Source: an uncultured Eubacteriales bacterium
GTDB lineage: Bacteria > Bacillota > Clostridia > Peptostreptococcales > Anaerovoracaceae
Length of the DNA: 37,565 nucleotides
NCBI GenBank assembly: GCA_902774265.1
Contig: CACYHR010000033.1
Span: 1-37,565, forward strand
Direction: 5' to 3'
Of the stretch, positions 16,031 through 24,699 are shown piece by piece. Made by a program: the position numbers and the translations under genes. The stretch's first letter is position 1, and every line of letters starts with the position of its first letter. Below the pieces are notes generated by a model that was given only the letters and a program-made list of their open reading frames with translations, ran no database searches and was not told the origin of the DNA.

Positions 16031-17614
16031 ATGGATAGGGAAGAAAGAGTTGTGAGTCTTGCGAAGCCTGTTAAGAAGGGGCTGGGAAAGCTGTTGTTCA
16101 GCAGATTTTTTATTATCGCGCTTCTGCTGATACTGCAGGTCGCGCTTATGGTACTGGTGTACGTGTATTTTACCGAAAAGCTGCCGATACTGCTGCATGT
16201 ACAGTGGATATTCACTTTTGTAATGATTTTGTTCCTCTTTAACAGCAGTATGGATTCATCCGCAAAGCTGACGTGGATGCTGGTTATTTCCATTCTTCCG
16301 ATACCGGGAGCTTTTATGCTGCTGTGGACCCAGTCGAATTTCGGGCACAAGTATACTACCAGACTCATTTCAGAACAGATCAATAATACTAAGGAAATTC
16401 TCGAACAGCCTGAGAATGTCGTCAAAGAGATAGAGCATGACGGTTCCGGTACGGATGATCTGAGCAAGTACCTGAATAATACAGGCTGCTTCCCGGTATA
16501 TGACAAAACCGAAGTCACTTATTTCCCGCTTGGCGAAGATAAGTTCAGGGCTATGCTAGAAGAGCTCGAAAAGGCCGAGAAATACATATTCATGGAATAC
16601 TTTATAGTCGAAGAGGGCTATATGTGGGGACGCATTCTCGATGTGCTGATACGCAAGGCACAGGAGGGCGTTGAAGTACGCATGATGTACGACGGCATGT
16701 GTGAGATGTCCACACTTCCGGTCAATTATTACAGGCTACTTGAAGCTAAGGGTATAAAGGCCAGAGCATTTGCACCGATACAGGCATTCGTGTCTTCACA
16801 TTACAATTATCGCGATCACCGCAAGATCCTGGTAATTGACGGCAAAGTCGCATTCAACGGCGGCGTCAATCTCGCTGATGAATACATCAACCGCATAGAG
16901 AGATTCGGTCACTGGAAGGATACAGCAGTCATGATGAAGGGTCCTGCAGCAAGGAGCTTTGCGCTGATGTTCCTGCAGATGTGGAATATCAGAGATGAAG
17001 ACGGGGATAAAATCGGGGATTATGAGAAATGGCTTTCCCTGCCTGTATATGAATCCGGTAATGCTTCCGGATATGTAATGCCGTACTGCGACGAGCCTCT
17101 TGACGAATACAAGGCAGGCGAAGCGGTTTACATGGATATTCTTTACCGCGCTACTGATTATGTGCATATTATGTCGCCTTATCTTATTCTGGACGGCGAG
17201 CTTGAAACAGCTCTCTGCTTTGCCGCACAGCGCGGAGTCGATGTGAAACTCATACTTCCGGGCATTCCTGATAAGAAACTTGCATACTCGCTTGCCAAGA
17301 CGCATTACATGAAGCTGACCGATGCCGGTGTAAAGGTATATGAATATACACCGGGATTCGTACACGCAAAGGTCTTTGTCAGCGATGATACAAAGGCGGT
17401 TGTCGGTACTATCAACCTCGATTACAGGAGCCTGTATCACCATTTCGAGTGCGCTACATATATGTACAAAACAGACTGTATCGCTGATATCGAAAAGGAT
17501 TTCCTGGATACTCTGGCAAAATGCAGAGTCGTGACTGCAGAGACCATAAAGAACGAGAAGTTCTCATACAAGCTTATGGGCGGACTTGCAAAGATGATCG
17601 CGCCTCTGATGTGA
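16031..17614 (+). CDS. cls: cardiolipin synthase, phospholipase D type
   Basis: A 527-residue membrane-bound enzyme that joins two phosphatidylglycerols to give cardiolipin and glycerol. Two or three N-terminal membrane helices (about 17-110) precede two HKD phosphodiesterase motifs. The first has H263, K265 and D270 (HRKILVID, followed by NGGVNLADEY). The second has H445, K447 and D452 (HAKVFVSD, followed by GTINLDYRSL). Both catalytic motifs are complete, and the length fits the bacterial PLD-type ClsA group (about 480-510 residues) with a short extension. The start has GGAG (16021-16024) 6 nt upstream. The MATE gene begins almost at once after the stop, so the two are probably cotranscribed. 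Its position after a tension-sensitive channel gene fits an envelope theme, but linkage alone does not prove it. Confidence 0.93.
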   Translation: MDREERVVSLAKPVKKGLGKLLFSRFFIIALLLILQVALMVLVYVYFTEKLPILLHVQWIFTFVMILFLFNSSMDSSAKLTWMLVISILPIPGAFMLLWTQSNFGHKYTTRLISEQINNTKEILEQPENVVKEIEHDGSGTDDLSKYLNNTGCFPVYDKTEVTYFPLGEDKFRAMLEELEKAEKYIFMEYFIVEEGYMWGRILDVLIRKAQEGVEVRMMYDGMCEMSTLPVNYYRLLEAKGIKARAFAPIQAFVSSHYNYRDHRKILVIDGKVAFNGGVNLADEYINRIERFGHWKDTAVMMKGPAARSFALMFLQMWNIRDEDGDKIGDYEKWLSLPVYESGNASGYVMPYCDEPLDEYKAGEAVYMDILYRATDYVHIMSPYLILDGELETALCFAAQRGVDVKLILPGIPDKKLAYSLAKTHYMKLTDAGVKVYEYTPGFVHAKVFVSDDTKAVVGTINLDYRSLYHHFECATYMYKTDCIADIEKDFLDTLAKCRVVTAETIKNEKFSYKLMGGLAKMIAPLM

Positions 17615-17643
17615 TATCGCGTGCGCAGATGTATTTCGCATTT

Positions 17644-19125
17644 ATGATTTCTCATTTCGGAGGAGGTATTATCATTTCAGGCAGTAATAATAACAAAAAT
17701 AATATAATAAGCGGCGCCGACGGCGACAATAACAATCACAACAGCGCCGGCAAAAGCGCTGACAGCAGTACCGCTGTCAGGAGCGGTGATGTCACCGACA
17801 GACAGATAATAAAGGATATAGTAAAGATAGGCGTCCCATCTTTCTTCGAGACGCTGTTTACTACTGTTTCAAATATCATAGATTCGAAGATGGTTTCGGC
17901 GATGGGCGTAACTGCGATTTCTGCAGTTTCGGTTACCGCGCCGCCGAGGCTTTTTATTCTCAGCGTTTTCATTGCGATGAATACCGTTATCACGAGCCTT
18001 GTTGCAAAGTGCGTGGGAGAAAACGACAGAGAGACGGCCAACCGCCATTTCGACTCGATAATCAAGATAGTTATCGTGCTGAGCATTATTTTTTCCATAA
18101 TCTCAGTCGCACTGGCGCGTCCGATCATGTTTATTTGTTCGCATCAGATGGATACGCTGGACGCCTCGGTAACATATTTCAGGATAGTGATGGCCGCCCT
18201 TACATTCAACACTGTCTATATGACGATCAATGCAGCTCTCAGAGGCTGCGGCCACACAGGTCTGACTTTCACATCCAATGTCATATTCTGCTTCGTAAAT
18301 ATATTTTTCAATTACCTTCTCATCGAGGGGCATATGGGATTCCCGGCGCTCGGCATCGCAGGAGCAGCGATCGCGACAGCAGCCGGCTGGGCAGCAGCAT
18401 TCGTGTTTATGGTCATTATGGGATGCAAAAAGGATCTGTTTGTAAATATCCCGTACTGCATCAGCCGCAAGTATAAGATCTCCCGCGAAGGTACAGAGGA
18501 GATCAGGACGATGTCGCGCAGCACTATTACTGACGGCCTGGCAACGAGGGTAAGTATCCTTATCATCGGATCCATCGTCGCGAGGATAGGATCATACCAG
18601 ATGGCGGTTTATTCGGTAGGTACACATCTGATGAGCGTCAATCAGGCACTGGGGACAGGTCTCATGACGTCGGGAGTCGTACTGATCGGGAGATGTTTCG
18701 GTGCGAAGGACAAGGCGCTGCTGAACAGATATAAAAAACAGATCATCAGACTGAGTTATTTTACTGCAGTACCGCTCGGCCTTGCAATAATACTCGGAGG
18801 CAGATGGTTCTACGGGTTCTTCAGCAGTGATCCCGAATTCATCCATATGGGCGCGGTTTCATGTATATTTATCGGTGTGATCACACTGAGCCAGACCCTC
18901 AAATTCTCATATACAGGCTGTCTGCAGGGAGTCGGAGCCATGAAGGAGGTAATGAGAGCAAGTATTATCTCCTTTGCAGGTGTAAATCTCGGAGTTCTGG
19001 CGCTGACGGTTTTCGTGCTTGATATGGGTATCTGGGGCGCATGGACCGGATCGCTTGCATCACAGACATTCCAGGCATTCATGCTGTGGAGATATACGAA
19101 GAAGCTTGACGCATTTAAGGAATAA
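17644..19125 (+). CDS. MATE family multidrug/cation exporter
   Basis: A 12-helix exporter of the MATE family (NorM/DinF type), which uses a Na+ or H+ gradient to expel drugs or metabolites. IIKDIVKIGVPSFFETLFT with IDSKMVSAMG in the first helix pair, and the internal repeat starting near SRSTITDGLATRVSI, are typical. The start is uncertain. ATG 17644 (and 17632) lack a ribosome binding site, whereas a strong GGAGGAGG at 17659-17666 lies inside the reading frame and would best serve an ATT codon at 17674. With either start the protein opens with about 40-50 low-complexity residues rich in Asn, Ser, Asp and Gly. It lies 29 bp after cls (by the ATG 17644 start) and 35 bp before the CARF-HEPN candidate. 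Confidence 0.88.
   Translation: MISHFGGGIIISGSNNNKNNIISGADGDNNNHNSAGKSADSSTAVRSGDVTDRQIIKDIVKIGVPSFFETLFTTVSNIIDSKMVSAMGVTAISAVSVTAPPRLFILSVFIAMNTVITSLVAKCVGENDRETANRHFDSIIKIVIVLSIIFSIISVALARPIMFICSHQMDTLDASVTYFRIVMAALTFNTVYMTINAALRGCGHTGLTFTSNVIFCFVNIFFNYLLIEGHMGFPALGIAGAAIATAAGWAAAFVFMVIMGCKKDLFVNIPYCISRKYKISREGTEEIRTMSRSTITDGLATRVSILIIGSIVARIGSYQMAVYSVGTHLMSVNQALGTGLMTSGVVLIGRCFGAKDKALLNRYKKQIIRLSYFTAVPLGLAIILGGRWFYGFFSSDPEFIHMGAVSCIFIGVITLSQTLKFSYTGCLQGVGAMKEVMRASIISFAGVNLGVLALTVFVLDMGIWGAWTGSLASQTFQAFMLWRYTKKLDAFKE
17659..17676 (+). promoter_or_regulatory. strong Shine-Dalgarno inside the annotated MATE frame, facing an ATT codon
   Basis: GGAGGAGG is followed by TATTATC and then ATT at 17674-17676 in the MATE frame, giving 7 nt from GGAGG. 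No ATG, GTG or TTG lies at suitable spacing. The same eight bases encode Gly-Gly-Gly if translation begins at 17644, so they could also be coincidence. Confidence 0.4.
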
Positions 19126-19160
19126 AGAAGATATAGATATTGTACGAGGGTAAACAAAAA

Positions 19161-21053
19161 ATGAAACAAAGTGTAATAGTCACATCACTGAACACCGCAG
19201 TCGAAAGGAACAGGCTGAGTTATTATCATTTCAGCGACGGAATTAATAATTTATACTGCGACGCTCTGTCGGCTGCTGAGGCGGGCACCAAATATCTGCT
19301 ATCAAAATACAGGATAGACAGCATATTGAGCTTTGGCAGCGAATCGGCATTCAATTCCGCTGATGATACCGGGATCATGAAGCTGAGAGACGGCAAGGCT
19401 TTTTATGCTACGGATAACTGTGATCTTTCGAAATACAGCCTGTACAGATACAGACTTGCGGAATATCTTGATGAGATAGACGCTGAACTGCAGGATGACA
19501 GGGAACTGCTCGATGAAGAGGTATGCAAGAAAGCGGAAAAGTTCATCAGGAATTATTTCAATGAAAAAGTAAGCGCCGGCGGATCTCACAAATTCAACAG
19601 ATTTTTTGACAGGCTCTCAAATGATAAAGAACTCCGGATGGATTTTGAGAATGAGCTCATTAAAGCTTCTTCGGCTATGGGAGCAGATCCGGACAGTCTG
19701 CTGAGATGGTCCAAAAACTATCTGTACAGCGAATTAAGAGACGCCAACAAACTGCATCTGCCCGAAAGCAACGAGAATGTGACGATATCTTTTATTTCCT
19801 CGGGACCTGATGATGACAGCGGCAAATCCTTCACTGATCTGCTGATCGCAAATATTGACAAGATTTACGGCATTTCCGAGGAGCAAAATGTCGAAGTCGA
19901 TGTTTATCTGTGCATGCAGAATGATAATGCCAAAGACTCTTTTGTTTTCAGCAGCCTTATGGAAGCTGTCAGGTCCATGCCTGATTCCCAGGTCAATATC
20001 GTAAAGATAATCATGGCGGATGCGCCATCAGAAAGGCTGTCATGCTCGATCTCAGATGATACTGAGAAGCTGGGAGTGTACGAGCTGATGTCCGCAACGA
20101 GGGCATTCCTCAAATACGGCAAAACAGACATGCTGATGGATTTCAGACGATCATCCGGAATAAAAAACGAAAAAATTGACCATATGCTGTATGCTATGAG
20201 AAATATCGATACCGGCATTTCTCTCTGCGATATTTCCGACATAGAACGCGGCATCGAGAGTCTGAGAGATTTCTTCGCAGATGGATGCTACATCGAAGGA
20301 GACAGTTTCACGGAGAAGTATTTCAACGTGATCGCAAAGGGCATCATGCACGACTACGGGACACTGATCAGCGGCGAGAGCGTAGAATTTATAGATCTGG
20401 TAAAATGGGCATACCGCAAAGGCTTCTGGCAGCAGACACTGACCCTGATCGAATCGAGAGCGCCGCGGGATTTCGTCGAGAAGGGCATATATTATTACTG
20501 CGATTCGCCTGAAAGCAAAGAAGATACAGTAAAGAAATTAGGTAAGATCTACTATGATCTCAAGCCTTTTGAAAAATATAAGCTCGAGGATGTGGAACAT
20601 TATTTTGTCAAGTTCTACAACAGATGGAAAGCGCCGCATCCCAAGGATAACAGAGAATTCCAGCTCGAGTACGCAAAGTTAAGAGTAAAGGAGCTTGATG
20701 AAGAAGATCCTTCAATCATCAGAGCGTATACTTTGTGCCCTGACAGGAATGCACTTGAGGAGCTGCTCTTTGCATATTACTATCTCGGTGATGTACGAAA
20801 TGCCACAAACCATGCTCAGGACGAGTTCAGCGGATTCGCTTCGATCATGGATGAATCGGATGTAAGCGAGAGGATGACATTGATCAGCCAGGCTGTGGAA
20901 TACTTCATCCACTCTTATGAGGTGGTGACAGAACTGCTCGCGAGCAGAGATAAGAAGGATGATGATACTGAAGTCATTCTGATCAAGTCATCGGAGATTG
21001 CGGACTACGCCAATGTGTTAAGAAAGGCATCCCGCGATGAACACAGGAAATAA
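19161..21053 (+). CDS. orphan CARF-HEPN-like ribonuclease (Csm6/Csx1/TM1812-type candidate)
   Basis: A 630-residue soluble protein. It opens with a Rossmann-like strand (KQSVIVTSLNTA) and has a second block around 250-330 (VDVYLCMQ at about 246-253, DSFVFSSLMEAV, ELMSATRAFLKYGKTDM). I recall this layout in TM1812/Csx-type CARF proteins, whose usual D-x-GG-x-R-like motif is here a divergent MQNDNAKDSF. FWQQTLTLIESRAP follows near 430. In the C-terminal helical part, R546-NATN-H551 matches the Rx4-6H active site of HEPN ribonucleases, with the favoured polar residue after Arg. Known relatives bind cyclic oligoadenylate and cleave RNA during type III CRISPR immunity. No cas gene or array is present here. 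ATG 19161 follows GAGGG (19146-19150). The TTG at 19140 is less likely. It is probably cotranscribed with the MATE gene. The family call is by eye. Confidence 0.55.
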   Translation: MKQSVIVTSLNTAVERNRLSYYHFSDGINNLYCDALSAAEAGTKYLLSKYRIDSILSFGSESAFNSADDTGIMKLRDGKAFYATDNCDLSKYSLYRYRLAEYLDEIDAELQDDRELLDEEVCKKAEKFIRNYFNEKVSAGGSHKFNRFFDRLSNDKELRMDFENELIKASSAMGADPDSLLRWSKNYLYSELRDANKLHLPESNENVTISFISSGPDDDSGKSFTDLLIANIDKIYGISEEQNVEVDVYLCMQNDNAKDSFVFSSLMEAVRSMPDSQVNIVKIIMADAPSERLSCSISDDTEKLGVYELMSATRAFLKYGKTDMLMDFRRSSGIKNEKIDHMLYAMRNIDTGISLCDISDIERGIESLRDFFADGCYIEGDSFTEKYFNVIAKGIMHDYGTLISGESVEFIDLVKWAYRKGFWQQTLTLIESRAPRDFVEKGIYYYCDSPESKEDTVKKLGKIYYDLKPFEKYKLEDVEHYFVKFYNRWKAPHPKDNREFQLEYAKLRVKELDEEDPSIIRAYTLCPDRNALEELLFAYYYLGDVRNATNHAQDEFSGFASIMDESDVSERMTLISQAVEYFIHSYEVVTELLASRDKKDDDTEVILIKSSEIADYANVLRKASRDEHRK

Positions 21054-21085
21054 GCCCGGATGAGAAATAAGTCCGGTTGAAGTCA

Positions 21086-21121
21086 AAAAGGATTCCGTTA
21101 GATTTTGCGGGATCTTTTTTT
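21086..21121 (+). terminator. rho-independent terminator after the CARF-HEPN candidate
   Basis: AAAGGATTCCG pairs with CGGGATCTTTT (two G-T wobbles, loop about 10 nt) and the 3' arm runs into seven T residues. It ends the cls-MATE-CARF/HEPN transcription unit 33 bp after the stop codon. Confidence 0.82.
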
Positions 21122-21149
21122 GGTGCCGATTTTTGATGCCGATACTTGA

Positions 21150-21229
21150 GGACGGAAGTCAGGGCGGAACGCAGTGATGAAACTTCCGTCCAAAATGCAA
21201 AAAACATGCCTTCGGGACGGAAGCCTGCA
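21150..21229 (+). repeat. interspersed inverted-repeat element, copy 1
   Basis: Three related arms are present: GGACGGAAGT (21150-21159), its perfect complement ACTTCCGTCC (21182-21191), and GGACGGAAG again (21215-21223). The middle arm can pair with either outer arm, giving two mutually exclusive stems. The 22-nt linker between arms 2 and 3 matches that of copy 2 (29132-29206) at about 14 of 22 positions, and the arms match at nearly every position. Confidence 0.65.
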
Positions 21230-21364
21230 AGCGCATCAGGCAAGAAAAGTGGCTGCCGAACTAATTTGTGCGACAGCCTTTCGATATTACAGATCAACGT
21301 TGTCCGGCACATTGTCCGGTGCCGGCGAATTACGCATTATACGTTTTTTCAGTGCCGGCGAATA

Positions 21365-22570
21365 TTACAGCTCCACTTTGTCCAGTGCCTGAGCGAGGTC
21401 GCTGATTATATCCTCAGGATCCTCAAGGCCGACCGAGAGTCTGACAAGACCTCCCGGGATTCCGGCTTCAAGGAGTTCCTCATCATTGTAGGTTGAGTGT
21501 GTCATCGATGCAGGATGCTCGATCAGAGTCTCAGGAGAACCAAGCGAAACGGCAAGCGCCGCTATTTTTACGCTGTCAGCAACAACAGCTGCGTTTTTGC
21601 GGCCGCCTTTGACGATAAAGCTGATCATCGCTCCGAACGAACTCATTTGTTTCTCAGCTATGTCATGACCCGGATGATCCGCGAGACCCGGGAAATATAC
21701 AGTCTCTATCTTTTCATGAGAATTAAGGAATTCTGCAACTTTCATTGCATTGCTGCAGTGGCGGTCCATCCTGACTGCAAGAGTTTTGAGACCTCTCATA
21801 AGCAGATATGATTCATTTGGAGCCAGCACTGCACCTGTCATTACCTTGATGCCGACAAGAAGGATATTACCGATAGTTTCAGCATCGCTGATGATGGCGC
21901 CTGCAAGAAGATCACCGTGACCATTAAGGTACTTTGTTGCGGAGTGGACAACTATATCAGCGCCCAGCTCAAGCGGCCTCTGTATGTAAGGTGTGCAGAA
22001 GGTGTTGTCGCAAATGACCTTGATCTCAGGGTTGAATGAATGGGCGATCTCAGCCGTTTTAGCGATATCCGTGATCTTGAGAGTCGGGTTCGCCGGCGTT
22101 TCAAGATAAACGATTCTCGTTTTTTCATTCAGGGCATTGCGAAGAGCCTCTTCGTCGGTCATATCAATGAAATGGACTTTTACACCGAATCTGCTGATGT
22201 GGTGCGTTAAGAATTCAAATGTACAGCCGTAAAGAGTTTTGTCTGCGATGATCTCCTCACCGGCGGAAATATATGTCCATATTGTAGCCGTTATCGCACC
22301 CATACCGGAAGATGCAACGATCGCAGCCTCTCCGCCTTCGAGTTTTGCGAGAGTCTGTTCAAGCTCATTTGTAGTCGGATTTCCGACACGTGTATAAATA
22401 TAACCAGGCTCTTCGAGCGCGAAACGAGCCGCTCCCTGTTCCGTGGAATCAAATACGAATGTTGAAGTATTATAAATCGGTGTGACATGTGCACCGTACT
22501 GATCCTTTAATCTGCTGCCGTGCAGTAATTCTGTGGTGAATCTGTCCATCTTTTTTGCATTGTCTGACAT
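21365..22570 (-). CDS. megL: methionine gamma-lyase (PLP-dependent Cys/Met metabolism enzyme)
   Basis: A 401-residue PLP enzyme of the Cys/Met metabolism family. It is expected to cleave L-methionine to methanethiol, 2-oxobutyrate and ammonia, which can feed an anaerobe's fermentation. K213 in HSATKYLNGHGD is the PLP-binding lysine. SSGMGAI and YGCTFEF lie near the cofactor, and C116 corresponds to the cysteine characteristic of methionine gamma-lyases, which is absent from most cystathionine lyases and synthases. The C-terminus MTHSTY..EE.....GGLVRLSVGLED is typical. The start at 22570 has AGGAG 8 nt upstream. The longer frame to 22627 has no ribosome binding site. It is transcribed alone, convergent with the cls unit. 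Cystathionine gamma-lyase or O-acetylhomoserine sulfhydrylase activity is the alternative. Confidence 0.88.
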   Translation of the reverse strand: MSDNAKKMDRFTTELLHGSRLKDQYGAHVTPIYNTSTFVFDSTEQGAARFALEEPGYIYTRVGNPTTNELEQTLAKLEGGEAAIVASSGMGAITATIWTYISAGEEIIADKTLYGCTFEFLTHHISRFGVKVHFIDMTDEEALRNALNEKTRIVYLETPANPTLKITDIAKTAEIAHSFNPEIKVICDNTFCTPYIQRPLELGADIVVHSATKYLNGHGDLLAGAIISDAETIGNILLVGIKVMTGAVLAPNESYLLMRGLKTLAVRMDRHCSNAMKVAEFLNSHEKIETVYFPGLADHPGHDIAEKQMSSFGAMISFIVKGGRKNAAVVADSVKIAALAVSLGSPETLIEHPASMTHSTYNDEELLEAGIPGGLVRLSVGLEDPEDIISDLAQALDKVEL

Positions 22571-22893
22571 TGTGCAATCTCCTTTTGATTTATGTGTATA
22601 TCTGTATGAAATATACTTTTGTTCCATATCTCTGGAAATTTTAGAAGGATATTCTCATTTTGTCAATCGAAAAGTATGTGCGGGAAGTATGCTTCGGTAT
22701 GCCTTTTTCTCGATTTATGCCGGAATGCACATACTCAGTATAGTGGTCTGCCGAAACAACAAAAACAGTCTTCAGGCCGACGAGGTATGGCGAAGTCGGT
22801 TGCCGTTTTCTCTGATTGTTCTCCGATTCAACGTTTTACACATTCTAAGTGTCGGGAATTTGTGTTAATATAATTACCATAGGAGAGAGCGCG
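22571..22893. other. 323-bp divergent intergenic region
   Basis: The region contains the megL leader and promoter on the minus strand. For the plus strand, TATAAT (22869-22874) may be the -10 of the acetyltransferase gene, but its -35 region is weak. The rest (about 22680-22840) has a short direct repeat GTATGC-TTCG-GTATGC and no credible gene. Open frames here lack a ribosome binding site. Confidence 0.5.
22638..22666 (-). promoter_or_regulatory. near-consensus sigma-70 promoter for megL
   Basis: On the minus strand TTGACA (22666-22661) is followed after exactly 17 bp by TAAAAT (22643-22638), about 68 bp before the megL start. It is one of the two best promoters in the window. Confidence 0.85.
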
Positions 22894-23454
22894 ATGTTTG
22901 AGACTGAACGATTGATTCTGCGCCGCTGGGAAGAGAGTGATGCAGAAGATATGTATAAGTATGCCAGTGATCCGGATATCGGTCCGGCCGCAGGCTGGCC
23001 TGCCCATCACAGCGTCGAAGAGAGCCGTGACATAATAAAAAATGTATTTAACGGCAGGGAGGCTTATGCTGTGTGTCTGAAAAAGGACGGCAGGGCTGTC
23101 GGGGCAATTGAGCTGAAGCTGAACGGACATACTTCTTTGACTGACCGGGATGATGAGTGCGAACTGGGATACTGGATAGGCAAGCCGTTCTGGGGGCAGG
23201 GGCTGATTCCTGAAGCTGTGAACGAAATGCTTCGACATGCTTTTGAGGACTGTGGTATGCGCAAGGTCTGGATCGGATACTATGAAGGCAATACGAAATC
23301 TAAGCGTGTACAGGAGAAATGCGGTTTCAGATACAGGTATACAAACGAGAATGCGGATGTACCGCTGTTGCAGGAAAAGCGGACAGAGCATATTAGTGTC
23401 ATGACTAAAGAGGAATATTATGGAATGATTTCCCGCGAGGCCGGGACAAGGTGA
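22894..23454 (+). CDS. GNAT family N-acetyltransferase (RimJ/RimL-like)
   Basis: A 186-residue acetyltransferase that transfers acetyl from acetyl-CoA to an amine, most similar in layout to the RimJ/RimL ribosomal-protein and small-molecule acetyltransferases. It begins with FETERLILRRWEESDAEDMY. It has the acetyl-CoA-binding region ELGYWIGKPFWGQGLIPEA, in which GQGL is the short form of the Q/RxxGxG/A motif, then NTKSKRVQEKCGFR near the end. ATG 22894 has GGAG 8 nt upstream, and the frame upstream to 22849 is not supported. The stop is 7 bp before the next gene, whose ribosome binding site overlaps this gene's end, so the two are translationally close. The acceptor substrate cannot be inferred. 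Confidence 0.85.
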   Translation: MFETERLILRRWEESDAEDMYKYASDPDIGPAAGWPAHHSVEESRDIIKNVFNGREAYAVCLKKDGRAVGAIELKLNGHTSLTDRDDECELGYWIGKPFWGQGLIPEAVNEMLRHAFEDCGMRKVWIGYYEGNTKSKRVQEKCGFRYRYTNENADVPLLQEKRTEHISVMTKEEYYGMISREAGTR

Positions 23455-23461
23455 TTAAAGA

Positions 23462-24643
23462 ATGAAAAAACTTAAAGAATTGTACAACAGGGAATACGCG
23501 TTAAAAACGTTTTATGTGGTGTCGGCAGCGATGCTGATATTTCTGCTGGGATGGTTTGTTTATTACCTCTTCGGACAGATTGGAGGGGCATATGGCTTCA
23601 TCATGGCTGTGCTCAAACCCCTGATACTGGGACTGGTGATAACATATCTGCTGAGCCCGCTTGTAAAGAAATTCATGGAGAAGCCTTTCGGATCTTTGAA
23701 GAAACCGGCGCTTAGAAAAATCGCAGCGGTGATATTGACTTTTGTTCTGGTTATTGCGGGCTGGTGTCTGGTTCTCGGAATCTTAGGTTTTACAGTGACA
23801 AGGAGCCTGTCGGCATTCAGCTTTGCCGATATAAAAGAATATGTCATGCTTATGGCTAATCAGTTCTCAAAATTCTGGACGACTATCGAAAAACAGCTGG
23901 CAAGCATGAATATCAGTCTGGGCAGCGTAGGGGATATGATAGGCAGGATATTCTACGGATTAAAGAACGGTGCGACTACTCTGCTGTTTGCCACGATTTT
24001 TTCCATATACTTTCTGCTTGATGATTCTATACGTAGATACTGGAAGAGCACTCTTGAAGTCTTTACAAGCGAGAGTACAAGAGCAAAGATGAGTGCTTTT
24101 GCTGCGGATGCAGACAGAGTCTTTTCCGGATATATCAGAGGACAAACTCTTGACGCGCTGATAGTTGCGATAATGTCATCAGTCGCTCTTATGATCGCAG
24201 GTGTCCCATACGCAATTGTAATAGGGATATTGACAGGCGTCGGAAATCTTGTGCCTTATGTCGGACCTGTTGTGGGATTCGGTTCGCTCATATTTGTATG
24301 CCTGGCTGAGGGTTCCGTGAAAATTCTTATAATCGGAGGCATAATTCTGGCATTAGTTATGCTGATAGACTCGAATATTATCAATCCGAGAATGATATCC
24401 AGTAATGTGGAAGTTCATCCGGTGCTGGTTATAGTAGCTTTGATCGCCGGCGGCAGAGTCGGCGGAGTCGTCGGTATGCTCGTGGCTGTACCGGTTGCAG
24501 CTCTGCTCAAGCTGCAGTTCGAGAAATATGTTGATAAGAAAAGGAGAAAGAGAGCTGAGGCAGAAGCCATGACCGAAAATGGGGTTGATACCGGAACCGA
24601 AACCGGGTCTGAAACCTTGACAGGAACATCGGCTGGTGCATAG
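23462..24643 (+). CDS. AI-2E family transporter (permease), copy 2
   Basis: A 393-residue polytopic protein of the same family as the one at 5660, but clearly divergent. The central motif is GVGNLVPYVGPVVGFGS, and IDSNIINPRMIS with a final hydrophobic pair follows. The N-terminus (KKLKELYNREYALKTF) is basic and cytoplasmic. The C-terminus ends with a charged stretch (KKRRKRAEAEAM) and a short Thr/Glu/Gly tail with repeated TGT/TGS units. The start uses AAGGTGAT within the last codons of the acetyltransferase, so the two genes form an operon. The function could be export of a small signal or ion antiport. The next unit starts 216 bp on, and no clear terminator was found between them. Confidence 0.87.
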   Translation: MKKLKELYNREYALKTFYVVSAAMLIFLLGWFVYYLFGQIGGAYGFIMAVLKPLILGLVITYLLSPLVKKFMEKPFGSLKKPALRKIAAVILTFVLVIAGWCLVLGILGFTVTRSLSAFSFADIKEYVMLMANQFSKFWTTIEKQLASMNISLGSVGDMIGRIFYGLKNGATTLLFATIFSIYFLLDDSIRRYWKSTLEVFTSESTRAKMSAFAADADRVFSGYIRGQTLDALIVAIMSSVALMIAGVPYAIVIGILTGVGNLVPYVGPVVGFGSLIFVCLAEGSVKILIIGGIILALVMLIDSNIINPRMISSNVEVHPVLVIVALIAGGRVGGVVGMLVAVPVAALLKLQFEKYVDKKRRKRAEAEAMTENGVDTGTETGSETLTGTSAGA

Positions 24644-24699
24644 GCAAAACCCGCATTTCCAAGCTGTGTCATTCCCGGACTGCAAATACAAAACAGGGA

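Larger units (their letters stand above)
21054..21364. other. 311-bp gap between convergent genes
   Basis: The gap holds the terminator at 21086-21121, the interspersed inverted-repeat element at 21150-21229, a hairpin CCGGCAC / GTGCCGG (21304-21310 with 21319-21325), and a 12-bp perfect direct repeat GTGCCGGCGAAT at 21319-21330 and 21352-21363 that abuts the stop codon of the minus-strand gene. I see no protein-coding gene and no clear U-tailed terminator for the minus strand. Confidence 0.6.
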
